Source of the DNA: Streptomyces ipomoeae 91-03
GTDB lineage: Bacteria; Actinomycetota; Actinomycetes; Streptomycetales; Streptomycetaceae
NCBI RefSeq assembly: GCF_000317595.1
Contig: NZ_AEJC01000415.1
Span: forward strand, 37,586 to 101,585
Direction of reading: 5' to 3'
DNA length: 64,000 bases
The notes under the pieces are model-generated. The model made no database searches, had not been told where the DNA came from, and saw only the letters and a program-made list of their open reading frames with translations. Shown one piece after another: positions 54,956 to 64,000 of this stretch. Numbering within the stretch: the stretch's first letter is position 1; each line of letters opens with the position of its first letter. The translations under genes were made by a program, and so were the position numbers.

Positions 54956-57900
54956 TCAGGACGACCCGAACTCGCTGTCGATGAGCTGGAACATCTCCTC
55001 GTCGGTGGCCGCGTCGAGGTCGACCTCGCTGCCGTCGCCGTCGGCCGCCCTGCCGCTCAGCGCGTCCCACTGGGCGACAAGGGCCTCCAGCCGCTTGCGG
55101 ACCTGCGCGTGCTCGGCCTCGCCGGGCGCGATCGACGCGAGGCCCGCCTCGATGCCGTCGAGTTCGGAGAGGAGTACGGCGATGTCGTCGACGTCCTGGC
55201 CGAGTTCGGCGATCAGCAGCTGGAGGATGGCGTGGGGTGTGGGGTGGTCGAAGATCAGCGTGGCGGGGAGTTTGACGCCGGTGGCGGCCATGAGCCGGTT
55301 GCGGAGTTCGACCGCGGTGAGCGAGTCGAAGCCGATGTCGCTGAACGGCAGGGCGGGGTCGATGGCGTCGGCCGAGGCGTGCCCGAGCGCGGTGGCCGTC
55401 TCGGCGGTGACGAGGTCCAGCAGGATGCGTTCCTGGTCCGCGCGTCCGGCCTTGGCGAGGCGCTCGGCGAGCCCGCCGGCCGTGTCGCCGTCGGAGTTGG
55501 CGGCGCGGCGCGTGTGCTTGACGAGGCCCTGGAACAGCGGCGGCAGGGAGCCCTGTTCGGCCAGGGCGCGCAGGGCGCCGAGTTCCAGTCGTACGGGCAC
55601 GGTGACCGGGTCGGCCCCGCGCAGGGAGGCGTCGAACAGTGCCATGCCGTCGTCGGCGGTGAGCGGCACGAGCCCGCCCCGGGCGAGCCGCTGCCGGTCG
55701 GCCTCGCTCAACTGCCCGGTCATGCTGCCGCCCTGCTCCCACAGGCCCCACACGAGGGACAGCGCCGCCCGGTGCCCGGCCGCCCGGTGGTGGGCGAGGG
55801 CGTCGAGGTAGGTGTTGGCGGCGGCGTAGTTGCCCTGGCCGGGGCCGCCGATGAGTCCGGCGAGCGACGAGAACAGCACGAACGCGTCCAGGTCGCGGTC
55901 CGCGGTGAGTTCGTGCAGGTTCCACGCCGCGTCGACCTTGGGCCGCAGTACGGCTGACAGCCGCTCGGGGGTGAGGGTGGTGACGACACCGTCGTCGAGC
56001 ACACCGGCCGTGTGGACGACGGCGGTGAGCGGCGCGCTTTCCGGGACGGTGTCCAGCAGTGCCGCGAGCGCCGTGCGGTCGGTGGCGTCGCACACCTCGA
56101 TCCGTACGTCCGCGCCCTTCTCGACGAGCGCCGCCCGCAGTTCCCCGGCACCCGGCGCGGCGGCGCCCCGACGGCTGACGAGGAGCAGATTGCGCACCCC
56201 GTGGTGGTCGACGAGGTGACGGGTCAGGATGGCCGCGAGGTGACCGGTGCCGCCGGTGACGAGGACCGTGCCGTTCGGGTCGAGCCGGCGCGGCGGCAGC
56301 AGCACGTTCTTGCCGATGTGCCTGCCCTGGCTCATGTACCGGAAGGCGTCCTTGGCGTCGGCGAGGTCCCACGTGGTCAGCGGTAGCGGCTGGAGGGCGC
56401 CCTGTTCGAAGAGGACGGCCAGCTCGGCGAGGATCTCGTGGATGCGGGTGTTGTCGCCGGTGCCGAGGTCGATGGCGTGGTACGCGACTCCGGGGTGCTC
56501 GGCGGCCGTGCGTGCGGCGTCCCGGAGGTCGGTCTTGCCCATCTCGACGAAGTGTCCGCCGTCCGACAGCAGCCGCAGCGAGGCGTCGATGAAGTCGCCG
56601 GTGAGCGCGTTGAGCACGGCGTCGACGCCACGGCCTCCGGTCGTGTCCAGGAAGTGGCGTTCGAAGTCCAGGGTGCGCGAGTTGTGCAGATGGGCGGCGT
56701 CGATGCCCTGGCCGTGCAGGAAGTCCCACTTGCCGGGGCTGGCGGTGGCGAACACCTCCGCCCCCAGGTGCCGGGCCAGCTGCACCGCGGCCATGCCGAC
56801 ACCGCCGGCCGCCGCGTGGATCAGGATCGACGTGCCCTCCCGTACGTCGGCGAGGTCGCGCAGCGCGTGGTAGGCGGTGGTGAACGCGATGGGCACGGTC
56901 GCCGCCTGCTCGAACGTCCACCCCTCCGGTACGCGGATGAGGCTGCGCTCGTCGGCGACGGCGACCGGCCCGAAGGCGCCGGGGAACATGCCCATCACCC
57001 GGTCCCCCGGCGCGAACGCGGTGACGTCCGCCCCCGTCTCCACCACGACACCCGCGCCCTCGTTGCCCATGGCGGCGGGCCCCGGGTAGACGCCGAGCGC
57101 GATGAGCACGTCACGGAAGTTCAGGCCCGCCGCCCGGACGGCGATCCGTACCTCTCCCGGCGCGAGTTCCGCGAGCGCGGCGGGCTCCGGACGCAGGGCC
57201 AGGCTGTCGAGGGTGCCGCCGCCCTCGCTCTCCAGCCGCCATGCCTCCGCCTCGGCGGGCGGCAGGAGCCGGGTGTGGTTCCTGGTGAGCCGGGGTGCGT
57301 ACGCGCGCCCGCCCCGCAGGGCGAACTGCCCCTGATCGGCGGCGAGTACGGCGGGCAGGGCCCCGGCGGGCTCCCCGTCGGCGTCGGAGTCGAGGTCGAC
57401 GAGGACGAGCCGCCCGGGGTTCTCCGACTGCGCCGACCGCAGCAGACCCCACGCGGCAGCCGCCGCGAGATCGGTGACCGTCTCGCCACCGAGCCCGGTG
57501 CTCACGGCTCCCCGGGTGATGACGAGCAGCCTGCTGTCCTCCAGTTCCGGCTCGCCGAGCCACGCCAGGACCACCGCCAGGGCGTCCGTGGTGAGCGTGT
57601 GCACGGCGGCCGGTTCCGGTCCGTCGCCGGTGAGTTCGAGCAGCAGGATGTCGGGCGCCGGTGCTCCGGAGGCGGTCGCCTCGGCCAGTTCGCGGACGTC
57701 CCGCGCGCTCATGACGGGTACGGCGTCGAAGTCGCCCTCGGCCGCCGGCAGCGTCACCTCTGCCCACTCGACCCGGTGCAGCGCGTCGAGGTCGCCCCGG
57801 CGACCGCCGGCCCCGAGCCGGTCGTTGGCCACGGGCAGCAGGACCAGTGCCTCGACCGACGCGACGGGCGCGCCGGTGGCGTCGGCGAGCTGGAACGCCA

Positions 57901-60900
57901 TCCGGTCCGGTGCCCCGGCCGGGGCGACCCGCACCCTCACCCGCTCCGCACCAGTCGCGTACAGCCGGACACCGCTCCACTCGAACGGCAGCAGCGTCCT
58001 GCCCTCGCCCGCGTCGGTCTCGCCCCGGAAGGTGTTGGCGTGCAGGGCCGTGTCGAGGAGCGCGGGGTGGATGCCGTAGCGCGCCGCCTCTTCGTGCTGG
58101 TCCTGCGGCAGTTCGGCCTCGGCGAAGATCTCCTCGCCGCGCACCCACACCGTGTGCAGGCCCTGGAAGGCGGGCCCGTAGTCGTAACCGGCCGCCGACA
58201 GCGTCTCGTGGAGCGTGCCGGCGTCGCGCGGTTCGGCGCCCTCCGGCGGCCAGACGGAGAGGTCGAAGCCCGCCGTGTCCCCGGCCGCGCCGAGGGTTCC
58301 GCTCGCGTGCCGCGTCCACGGGGTGCCGGGGTCGCTTCCGGCGGGCCGCGAGTGGACGGCGAAGGCCCGGCTCCCGTCGCCCCCGTCCGGCTGCACGGTC
58401 ACCCGTACATCGACGCCGCTCTCCTCCGGCAGCGGCAAGGCCGCCTCGATGATCAGCTCGTCGACACCGGCACAGCCGGTCTCCCGCGCGGCGTGCAGCG
58501 CCAGCTCGACGAAGCCCGCGCCCGGCATGAGGACGGTCCCGGCGACGACGTGGTCGGCCAGCCAGGGGTGCGTCCGCGTGGAGAGCCGTGAGGTGAACAA
58601 GTAGCCGCCGGTGTCGGGTAGTTCGGTCATCGCACCGAGGAGCGGGTGACCGGGGCTGGTGAGGCCGAGGCCGGTGGCGTCGGTGGCCGCGTTCGGGTCG
58701 GGCAGGAGCCAGTAGTCCTGGTGCTGGAAGGCGTACGTGGGGAGGTCCACGCGCCTGCCGCCGGGGAGGAGGGCGGGCCAGTCGAGAGGGATGCCCCGGG
58801 TGTGGAGGGTGGCGACGGCGGTGAGGAGGGTGCGCGGTTCGGGGTCGTCGGGGCGGAGGGTGGGGACGCAGGCCGGGGTGTCGAGGGTGTCGTTGACGGC
58901 CGAGGCAAGATGCGGGGTCGGGCCCAGTTCCAGGAAGGTGGTCACGCCCTCGGCCGCGAGAGTCCGTACCGCCCGCTCGAAGTGGACCAAGTCGCGGATG
59001 TGCCGGGTCCAGTAGCCGGGCGTGAGCGGGTCGCCTTCCCCCGGCCGGCCGCTTTCCCCCGGCCGATCGCCTTCCCCGAGCCGATCGCCTTCCCCGGCGG
59101 TGACGAGGGGGATACGGGGCTGACGGTACGTCACGGTCGCGGCGACGCTCGCGAACTCGTCCAGGATCGGGTCCATCAGCGGCGAGTGGAAGGCGTGGGA
59201 GACGGTCAGGTCCCGGACGCGGTGGCCCTGTCCGGTCAGCGTCTCCCGTAGCGCCGATATCTCGTCGGTGTCGCCGGAGATCACCGTGTTGGTGGGGCTG
59301 TTGTACGCGGCTACGGCGGTGCGCTCGGTGAGCAGCTTGGCGACGGTCTCGGCCGGGGCGGTGGTGGTGATCATCGCGCCGCCGGAGGGCAGGGACTGCA
59401 TCAGGCGGGCGCGGGCGGCCACGAGCTTCGCCGCGTCCTCCAGGTCGAGCACACCGGCGATGTGAGCGGCCGTCAGCTCGCCGATGGAGTGACCGGCCAC
59501 CTGGTCCGGCCGTACGCCCCAGGACTCGACGAGCCGGTACAGCGCGGTCTCGACGGCGAACAGACCTGTCTGGGTGTAGAGCGTCCGGTCCAGCCAGCCG
59601 TCGGGATCGCTGAACACCACCTCCGCCACCGGGTGCGGGGCATGCCCGGCGAGATGCCGGTCGAGGGCCGCGCACGCCTCGTCGAAGGCCTGTGCGTACA
59701 CGGGGAAGGCGTCGTACAACTCCCGGCCCATGCCTGGGCGTTGACTGCCCTGCCCGGTGAACAGCACCGCGAGGAGGCCGTCGCCGGCGTTTCCGGTCAC
59801 GAGCGCGGGGTGCGACTCACCGGCGGCCAGTGCGGTCAGGGCCGTACGGGCCTCGTCCTGGTCACCCGCGAGGATCACGGCCCGCTCGGACAACCGGGCG
59901 CGGCCCGTGGCGAGGGAGTGGCCCACATCGAGCAGGGAGCCGGTGCCCTCGATATGGGCCAGGAGGCGTCCCGCCTGGGCGGCCAGGGCGCCCTTCCCCC
60001 GGGCGGACAGCACCAGCGGCGTCACCGGCAGTGGTTCGGGGGTGGGCTCCTCCACGGGCTCGGGCTTCGGCGCCTCCTCCAGGATGAGGTGGGAGTTCGT
60101 ACCGCTGGCGCCGAACGCGGAGACACCGGCCCGGCGGGGACGGTCGTCGGGGGCGATCCACTCGCGCGACTCGGTGAGGAGTTCCACGGCGCCGGCCGAC
60201 CAGTCGACCTGGGGGGTCGGCGCGTCGACGTGGAGGGTCTTGGGCAGGACGCCGTGTCGCATGGCCTGGATCATCTTGATCACGCCCGCGACACCGGCGG
60301 CGGCCTGGGTGTGGCCGATGTTGGACTTGAGGGAGCCGAGCCAGAGGGGGCGCTCCTCGGGGCGGTCCTGGCCGTACGTCGCGATGATGGCCTGGGCCTC
60401 CAGCGGGTCGCCGAGGACGGTGCCGGTGCCGTGGGCCTCGACGGCGTCCACGTCGGCCGGGGAGAGGCGGGCGTCGGCGAGGGCCTGGCGGATGACGCGT
60501 TGCTGGGAGGGGCCGTTGGGGGCGGTGAGCCCGTTGGAGGCGCCGTCCTGGTTGACGGCGGAGCCACGGATGACGGCGAGCACGGGATGGCCATGGCGTC
60601 GGGCGTCCGACAGGCGCTCCAGGAGGAGCATGCCGACGCCCTCGGACCAGCCGGTGCCGTCGGCCGCCGCCGCGAAGGACTTGCAGCGGGCGTCCGGGGA
60701 GAGGGCGCGCTGCCGGGAGAAGCTGACGAAGCCGTCGGTGGCCGCCATCACGGCGACGCCGCCGGCGAGGGCGAGCCGGCAGTCCCCGCCGCGCAGCGCC
60801 TGGATCGCGAAGTGGACGGCGACGAGGGACGACGAGCAGGCCGTGTCCACGGTGACGGCGGGCCCTTCGAGGCCCAGGGCGTAGGCGACGCGCCCGGAGG

Positions 60901-61693
60901 CGACGCTGCCGGCGCCGCCGGTCCACTGGTAGCCCTCCAGGTCGGCGGGGAGCGGGTTGATCCGGGTGAGGTAGTCGTGGTTCACCACACCGGCGAACAC
61001 ACCCACGCGGTCGCCGCGCAGCCCCACGGGGTCGATGCCGGCGCGTTCGAAGGTCTCCCAGGCCGTTTCGAGGAGGAGCCGCTGCTGCGGGTCCATGGCC
61101 AGCGCCTCGCGGGGTGAGATGCCGAAGAACTCGGCGTCGAAGGCGGCGACGTCGTCGAGGAAGCCGCCCTCGCGGATGTAGCACGTGCCGGTCCTGTCGG
61201 GGTCCGGGTCGTAGATGGCGTCGAGGTCCCAGCCGCGGTCGGTGGGGAACTCGGTGATGCCGTCGACGCCGTCCGCCACCAGCCGCCACAGCTCGTCCGG
61301 CGTGGTGACGCCGCCCGGCAGCCGGCACGACATGGCGACCACGGCGATCGGCTCGGACGACTCGGCGACGGCCTGGTCGTACTGCTTCTGCAGCCGGGTG
61401 TTCTCCTTCAGCGACGCGCGGAGGGCCTCGACCAGCTTGTCGGTCCGGTCACCGGCACCGTTGCCGACCCGGGTGTCCTCGCCGGACGCCTTGTCGGCGC
61501 GGTTGCCCGTGCCGGAGGCGTTGCCGGCCCGGCGGTCCTCGCCGGACGTGCTGCCCACCCGCTTGTTCACGCCGGACGCGCTGCCGACCCGCTTGTCCAC
61601 GTCCCGCTCCGTCTCCCGCGCCACGTCCCGCTCCCTGTCCTGTTCCGTGTTCCGTTTCACTGCGTGCCGCTTCACCGCGTGCCGCTGAGTCAC
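54956..61693 (-). CDS. Type I PKS, single fully reducing module
   Basis: The product is 2245 residues: an unusual 80-residue N-terminal repeat region, a docking coiled coil (DKLVEALRASLKENTRLQ, from residue 85), then KS (C286), AT (S736, GHSIGE/HAFH, malonyl), DH (H1048, HPALLDTALH), ER (NFRDVLIALGVYPG and HAAAGGVGMAAVQLA, about 1440-1740), KR (LDD, GQGNYAAAN), ACP (S2124) and a C-terminal docking domain ending EEMFQLIDSEFGS. All reductive domains look active, so the beta-carbon becomes CH2. The AT holds an extra GEGDRx repeat insert near residues 866-886. The GTG start at 61693 overlaps the previous stop by four bases and has GGGAG six bases upstream, so translation is coupled to the upstream PKS gene. 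Confidence 0.93.
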   Translation of the reverse strand: MTQRHAVKRHAVKRNTEQDRERDVARETERDVDKRVGSASGVNKRVGSTSGEDRRAGNASGTGNRADKASGEDTRVGNGAGDRTDKLVEALRASLKENTRLQKQYDQAVAESSEPIAVVAMSCRLPGGVTTPDELWRLVADGVDGITEFPTDRGWDLDAIYDPDPDRTGTCYIREGGFLDDVAAFDAEFFGISPREALAMDPQQRLLLETAWETFERAGIDPVGLRGDRVGVFAGVVNHDYLTRINPLPADLEGYQWTGGAGSVASGRVAYALGLEGPAVTVDTACSSSLVAVHFAIQALRGGDCRLALAGGVAVMAATDGFVSFSRQRALSPDARCKSFAAAADGTGWSEGVGMLLLERLSDARRHGHPVLAVIRGSAVNQDGASNGLTAPNGPSQQRVIRQALADARLSPADVDAVEAHGTGTVLGDPLEAQAIIATYGQDRPEERPLWLGSLKSNIGHTQAAAGVAGVIKMIQAMRHGVLPKTLHVDAPTPQVDWSAGAVELLTESREWIAPDDRPRRAGVSAFGASGTNSHLILEEAPKPEPVEEPTPEPLPVTPLVLSARGKGALAAQAGRLLAHIEGTGSLLDVGHSLATGRARLSERAVILAGDQDEARTALTALAAGESHPALVTGNAGDGLLAVLFTGQGSQRPGMGRELYDAFPVYAQAFDEACAALDRHLAGHAPHPVAEVVFSDPDGWLDRTLYTQTGLFAVETALYRLVESWGVRPDQVAGHSIGELTAAHIAGVLDLEDAAKLVAARARLMQSLPSGGAMITTTAPAETVAKLLTERTAVAAYNSPTNTVISGDTDEISALRETLTGQGHRVRDLTVSHAFHSPLMDPILDEFASVAATVTYRQPRIPLVTAGEGDRLGEGDRPGESGRPGEGDPLTPGYWTRHIRDLVHFERAVRTLAAEGVTTFLELGPTPHLASAVNDTLDTPACVPTLRPDDPEPRTLLTAVATLHTRGIPLDWPALLPGGRRVDLPTYAFQHQDYWLLPDPNAATDATGLGLTSPGHPLLGAMTELPDTGGYLFTSRLSTRTHPWLADHVVAGTVLMPGAGFVELALHAARETGCAGVDELIIEAALPLPEESGVDVRVTVQPDGGDGSRAFAVHSRPAGSDPGTPWTRHASGTLGAAGDTAGFDLSVWPPEGAEPRDAGTLHETLSAAGYDYGPAFQGLHTVWVRGEEIFAEAELPQDQHEEAARYGIHPALLDTALHANTFRGETDAGEGRTLLPFEWSGVRLYATGAERVRVRVAPAGAPDRMAFQLADATGAPVASVEALVLLPVANDRLGAGGRRGDLDALHRVEWAEVTLPAAEGDFDAVPVMSARDVRELAEATASGAPAPDILLLELTGDGPEPAAVHTLTTDALAVVLAWLGEPELEDSRLLVITRGAVSTGLGGETVTDLAAAAAWGLLRSAQSENPGRLVLVDLDSDADGEPAGALPAVLAADQGQFALRGGRAYAPRLTRNHTRLLPPAEAEAWRLESEGGGTLDSLALRPEPAALAELAPGEVRIAVRAAGLNFRDVLIALGVYPGPAAMGNEGAGVVVETGADVTAFAPGDRVMGMFPGAFGPVAVADERSLIRVPEGWTFEQAATVPIAFTTAYHALRDLADVREGTSILIHAAAGGVGMAAVQLARHLGAEVFATASPGKWDFLHGQGIDAAHLHNSRTLDFERHFLDTTGGRGVDAVLNALTGDFIDASLRLLSDGGHFVEMGKTDLRDAARTAAEHPGVAYHAIDLGTGDNTRIHEILAELAVLFEQGALQPLPLTTWDLADAKDAFRYMSQGRHIGKNVLLPPRRLDPNGTVLVTGGTGHLAAILTRHLVDHHGVRNLLLVSRRGAAAPGAGELRAALVEKGADVRIEVCDATDRTALAALLDTVPESAPLTAVVHTAGVLDDGVVTTLTPERLSAVLRPKVDAAWNLHELTADRDLDAFVLFSSLAGLIGGPGQGNYAAANTYLDALAHHRAAGHRAALSLVWGLWEQGGSMTGQLSEADRQRLARGGLVPLTADDGMALFDASLRGADPVTVPVRLELGALRALAEQGSLPPLFQGLVKHTRRAANSDGDTAGGLAERLAKAGRADQERILLDLVTAETATALGHASADAIDPALPFSDIGFDSLTAVELRNRLMAATGVKLPATLIFDHPTPHAILQLLIAELGQDVDDIAVLLSELDGIEAGLASIAPGEAEHAQVRKRLEALVAQWDALSGRAADGDGSEVDLDAATDEEMFQLIDSEFGSS
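59035..59098 (-). repeat. 18-base repeats inserted in AT domain
   Basis: Where other malonyl ATs here read LVTAAEGDPLTPDYW, this AT has GEGDRLGEGDRPGESGRPGEGDP between LVTA and LTPGYW. That is about 18 extra residues made of a six-residue unit repeated three times. Confidence 0.8.
59286..59761 (-). repeat. AT block shared with another PKS gene, copy 2
   Basis: Partner of 20942-21417, 38 kb away in a different gene. Confidence 0.75.
61445..61594 (-). repeat. Five 30-base repeats in PKS N-terminus
   Basis: Residues 34-83 of the single-module PKS are five decapeptides of the form xRVGxASGxD (for example KRVGSASGVN, KRVGSTSGED, RRAGNASGTG). They are encoded by a 30-base direct repeat between the start codon and the docking helix. 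A smaller RHAVKRHAVK duplication lies just before it. Confidence 0.85.
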
Positions 61694-64000
61694 TGGGTGC
61701 TCCCGAGAGCGCGTTGCAGCAGGTCGTCGACGTCCATCGCGTCGATGAGCTCCTCGTCGCCGGCGGCCCCGGCCGACCCGGCGGACCCGTTCGCCCCCTT
61801 CGTCCCGCCCGACCCGCCGGCCTCGTCCGCCGCCGTGCCGGCGCCCGCGACGTCCAGCAGGGCGTCGAGGAGTCCGGCGTCCCGGAGGGCGGTGAGCGAG
61901 ACCGAGGCCAGGGCCTGCCGGATCTCGGCCTCGCGTTCCGCCAGTTCGGCGTCCTCCTGGGACGGGTTCTGGGCGGACTCCTGGAGGAGTTGTTCGCGCA
62001 GGTAGCCGACGAGTGCGGCGGGGGTGGGGTAGTCGAAGGTCAGCGTGGCGGGCAGGCGCAGCGACACGGCCGTGCTGAGGCTGTTGCGCAGGCTGACCGC
62101 CGCCAGCGAGTCGAAGCCCATCTCCTGGAAGGGGCTCTGCGGGCTGATCGCGTCCTGTCCGCTGTGGCCGAGGACGGTCGCCGCCGTCGTCCGCACCAGC
62201 TTCATCAGGATCCGATCCCGCTCCGCCTCCGACGCCTCGGTGAGAGAGCGCAGGAACTCGGAGCCCGTCTCACCGCCGTCGTCGTCCGCGGCGGCGGCCT
62301 CGATGATCCGCCGCGCCTCCGGGAGATCCCCGAGGAGCGGGCTGCTCCGCATGCCCGTGAAGGCGGGCACGAACTTCTCCCAGTCGATGTCGGCCACGGT
62401 GACGGAGGCGGTGGTGGCAGTGGCTGCGGCATCCGAAGTGACGGTCTGCGCGAGCGCCTTGCCGATCAGGTCGGCCGCGACGGGCGACACACCCCGGCGC
62501 CGCAACTGCTCCACGGTCGCCTCGTCCGCACCGACTCCGATGCCCTCGACGACGCCCCACGCCACGGACAGCGACGGCAACCCACGCGCCCGGCGCCGCT
62601 CGACGAGCGCGTCGAGGAACGCGTTCGCCGCACCCGAGGTCCCCTGCCCGCCACCGCCCCACACACCGGCGATCGACGAGAACACCACGAACATGTCCAG
62701 TGTCCTGTCCCCGAGCAACTCGTCGAGATGCACGGCACCGTCCGCCTTCGCCGCCAGCACCTCCACCAGCTCCGTCACATCAGTGCCGGTGAGGGGGTTC
62801 GTCCGTACGAGATCGGCCGCGTGTACGACAGCGTCGGGGGTGAGGCCGAGCTCGTCGACGCGGGTGAGGAGGCCGGCGACGCCTTCACGCGTGGTCAGGT
62901 CGGCCTCGATGACGGTGAACGCGCAACGGAGTTCGATATCGGTGAGGTCGTACGACGCGCCGGGGGCGACGGTGAGCACCAGGTGCTCGGCACCGGCCCG
63001 GGCGAGCCACGCCGCCGCGTGCCGGCCGAGCCCTTCCGTGCCGCTGGTCACGAGAACCGTGCCGCGCACCCGCCACTCGGCCGTGGCACGGGCGGTGTCC
63101 CGGCCGAGCCTGCGCGCGAGCACGCCCGCCGGGCGTACGGCCAGCTGATCCTCGCCGTCCTGACCGCACAGGGCGCCCAACAGCCGCCGTACCGCCCGCT
63201 CGTCGACCGTCCCGGGCAGGTCGACGAGTCCGCCCCACCGGTCCGGCGACTCCAGCGGCACCGCACGCCCGAGCCCCCACACCAGCGCCTGCCACGGCGA
63301 CCGCAAAGGATCGGCCGGGCCCGTGCTGACGGCCCCCGAGGTCACACACCACAGCGGTGCCGTGACCCCGGCGTCGCCGAGCGCCTGCACCAGCGTGAGG
63401 GTCGCTTCGGCGCCCACGCTCAACGCCGCGCACGCGCCGGTCGTACGGTCGTCCAGGGCCAGCAGCGACAGCACGCCGCCCAGGTCGTCGCCGATGGTGG
63501 CGGCCTGCTTCCGCAGCAGCTCGGCGAACCCGGCGCGATCGGGACCGCCGTTTCCGTCGCAGTCGTAGTCGTAGTCGTAGTCGTAGGGGAGTACGACGGT
63601 CCGCAGGCCCTGCGCTTCCAGGGTGCCGAGCAGTTGCTCGATCGTGTCGGTCGTGTGGGTGAGCTGCGGGGCCACGACGAGCCAGGTGCCGGTGGGCAGC
63701 CCGGGCGCCGGGTTCGTGAGGGGCTTCCAGCCGATCCGGTAACGCAGCCGGTCCACCGCCGACTTCTCGTCCCTGCGCCGCCGCCACGACGCCAGCACAC
63801 CCACCGCCGCCTCCATCGCGTCGGCCGTGCGCTCCCGCTCCTCAGCGCCGACGCCCAGGGCCGCCACCAGCGACCCGACGTCCTCACGCTCGACCGCCTC
63901 CCAGAACCGCGCGTCCACCTCGTCGACGGCCCGCTCGGTCTCGGGCCGCTCGGCCTCCTCCAGCCAGTAGTGCTGGTGCTGGAACGGGTAGGTCGGCAGG
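61690..64000 (-). CDS. Type I PKS, 3' end (AT end-KR-ACP), truncated by window
   Basis: The frame is open to the window edge, so the gene continues to the right. The visible 769 residues begin with the AT-end motif LPTYPFQHQHYWL and go directly into a post-AT element (VDARFWEAVEREDVGSLVAAL) and a KR, so this module has no DH. The KR looks dead: the nucleotide motif reads LVTSGTEGLG instead of TGGTGxLG, and the catalytic Tyr position is Ser (GQGTSGAANAF). The ACP is normal (MGFDSLAAVSLRN). A Gly/Ala/Ser-rich stretch leads to a C-terminal helix (DDLLQRAL). If the KR is inactive the module passes on a beta-ketone. AT specificity lies outside the window. Confidence 0.9.
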   Translation of the reverse strand, partial: LPTYPFQHQHYWLEEAERPETERAVDEVDARFWEAVEREDVGSLVAALGVGAEERERTADAMEAAVGVLASWRRRRDEKSAVDRLRYRIGWKPLTNPAPGLPTGTWLVVAPQLTHTTDTIEQLLGTLEAQGLRTVVLPYDYDYDYDCDGNGGPDRAGFAELLRKQAATIGDDLGGVLSLLALDDRTTGACAALSVGAEATLTLVQALGDAGVTAPLWCVTSGAVSTGPADPLRSPWQALVWGLGRAVPLESPDRWGGLVDLPGTVDERAVRRLLGALCGQDGEDQLAVRPAGVLARRLGRDTARATAEWRVRGTVLVTSGTEGLGRHAAAWLARAGAEHLVLTVAPGASYDLTDIELRCAFTVIEADLTTREGVAGLLTRVDELGLTPDAVVHAADLVRTNPLTGTDVTELVEVLAAKADGAVHLDELLGDRTLDMFVVFSSIAGVWGGGGQGTSGAANAFLDALVERRRARGLPSLSVAWGVVEGIGVGADEATVEQLRRRGVSPVAADLIGKALAQTVTSDAAATATTASVTVADIDWEKFVPAFTGMRSSPLLGDLPEARRIIEAAAADDDGGETGSEFLRSLTEASEAERDRILMKLVRTTAATVLGHSGQDAISPQSPFQEMGFDSLAAVSLRNSLSTAVSLRLPATLTFDYPTPAALVGYLREQLLQESAQNPSQEDAELAEREAEIRQALASVSLTALRDAGLLDALLDVAGAGTAADEAGGSGGTKGANGSAGSAGAAGDEELIDAMDVDDLLQRALGSTQ

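Noticed and set aside
61445..61594. 30-base direct repeats resembling a CRISPR array
   Set aside because: The repeats are contiguous with no spacers, in frame, and encode a decapeptide repeat within a PKS protein; no cas genes are nearby.

Overview
The window looks like high-GC actinomycete DNA, most probably Streptomyces. Codon use is strongly G/C-ending, GTG starts are common, an AidB-like/PaaX pair and LAL-type regulators are present, and most of the sequence is a giant modular type I polyketide synthase (PKS). It covers the 3' part of an ansamycin (macrolactam) gene cluster and about 9 kb of flanking metabolic genes.

Left flank (1-9.2 kb). In order: a GntR/FCD regulator cut by the window edge; an aconitase-family gene that has lost its Fe-S half; the remnant of a second FCD regulator; two tautomerase-superfamily genes whose promoters each carry a pair of near-palindromic AACGATCG sites; a divergent AidB-like acyl-CoA dehydrogenase and PaaX-type regulator; a TetR regulator divergent from a tautomerase-dehydrogenase operon; and a hotdog thioesterase. 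None of these looks like a core biosynthetic gene. A strong bidirectional hairpin at 9209-9240 is a natural left border of the cluster.

Cluster border genes (9.2-17.8 kb). These are an aminodehydroquinate synthase (3-amino-5-hydroxybenzoate, AHBA, supply), two paralogous LAL/LuxR regulators, a type II thioesterase, and an arylamine N-acetyltransferase-fold amide synthase directly after the last PKS gene. The amide synthase would close the macrolactam.

PKS (17.8-64 kb, all on the minus strand, transcribed from high to low coordinates). The end of one PKS gene is followed by three complete PKS genes carrying 1, 4 and 3 modules. Read in order, the nine modules visible here are: (KR only, apparently dead), malonyl DH-ER-KR, malonyl with decayed DH plus KR, methylmalonyl DH-KR, malonyl with decayed DH plus unusual KR, methylmalonyl with decayed DH and Tyr-to-His KR, then three malonyl DH-KR modules. 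Counting from the amide carbonyl, this predicts a 2,4,6-triene, 8-methyl, oxygen at C9 and C11, 12-methyl-12-ene, hydroxyl at C15, saturated C16-C17 and a ketone at C19. From memory, this is close to the naphthomycin type of ansa chain but differs at C2, C16-C17 and C19, so the product may be a new relative. The starter, loading module, early modules, the remaining AHBA genes and tailoring enzymes are not in the window and should lie beyond its right edge.

A recurring oddity is the number of in-frame tandem repeats in PKS linkers and termini, and near-identical AT-coding blocks shared between modules. Together they suggest active slippage and gene conversion.
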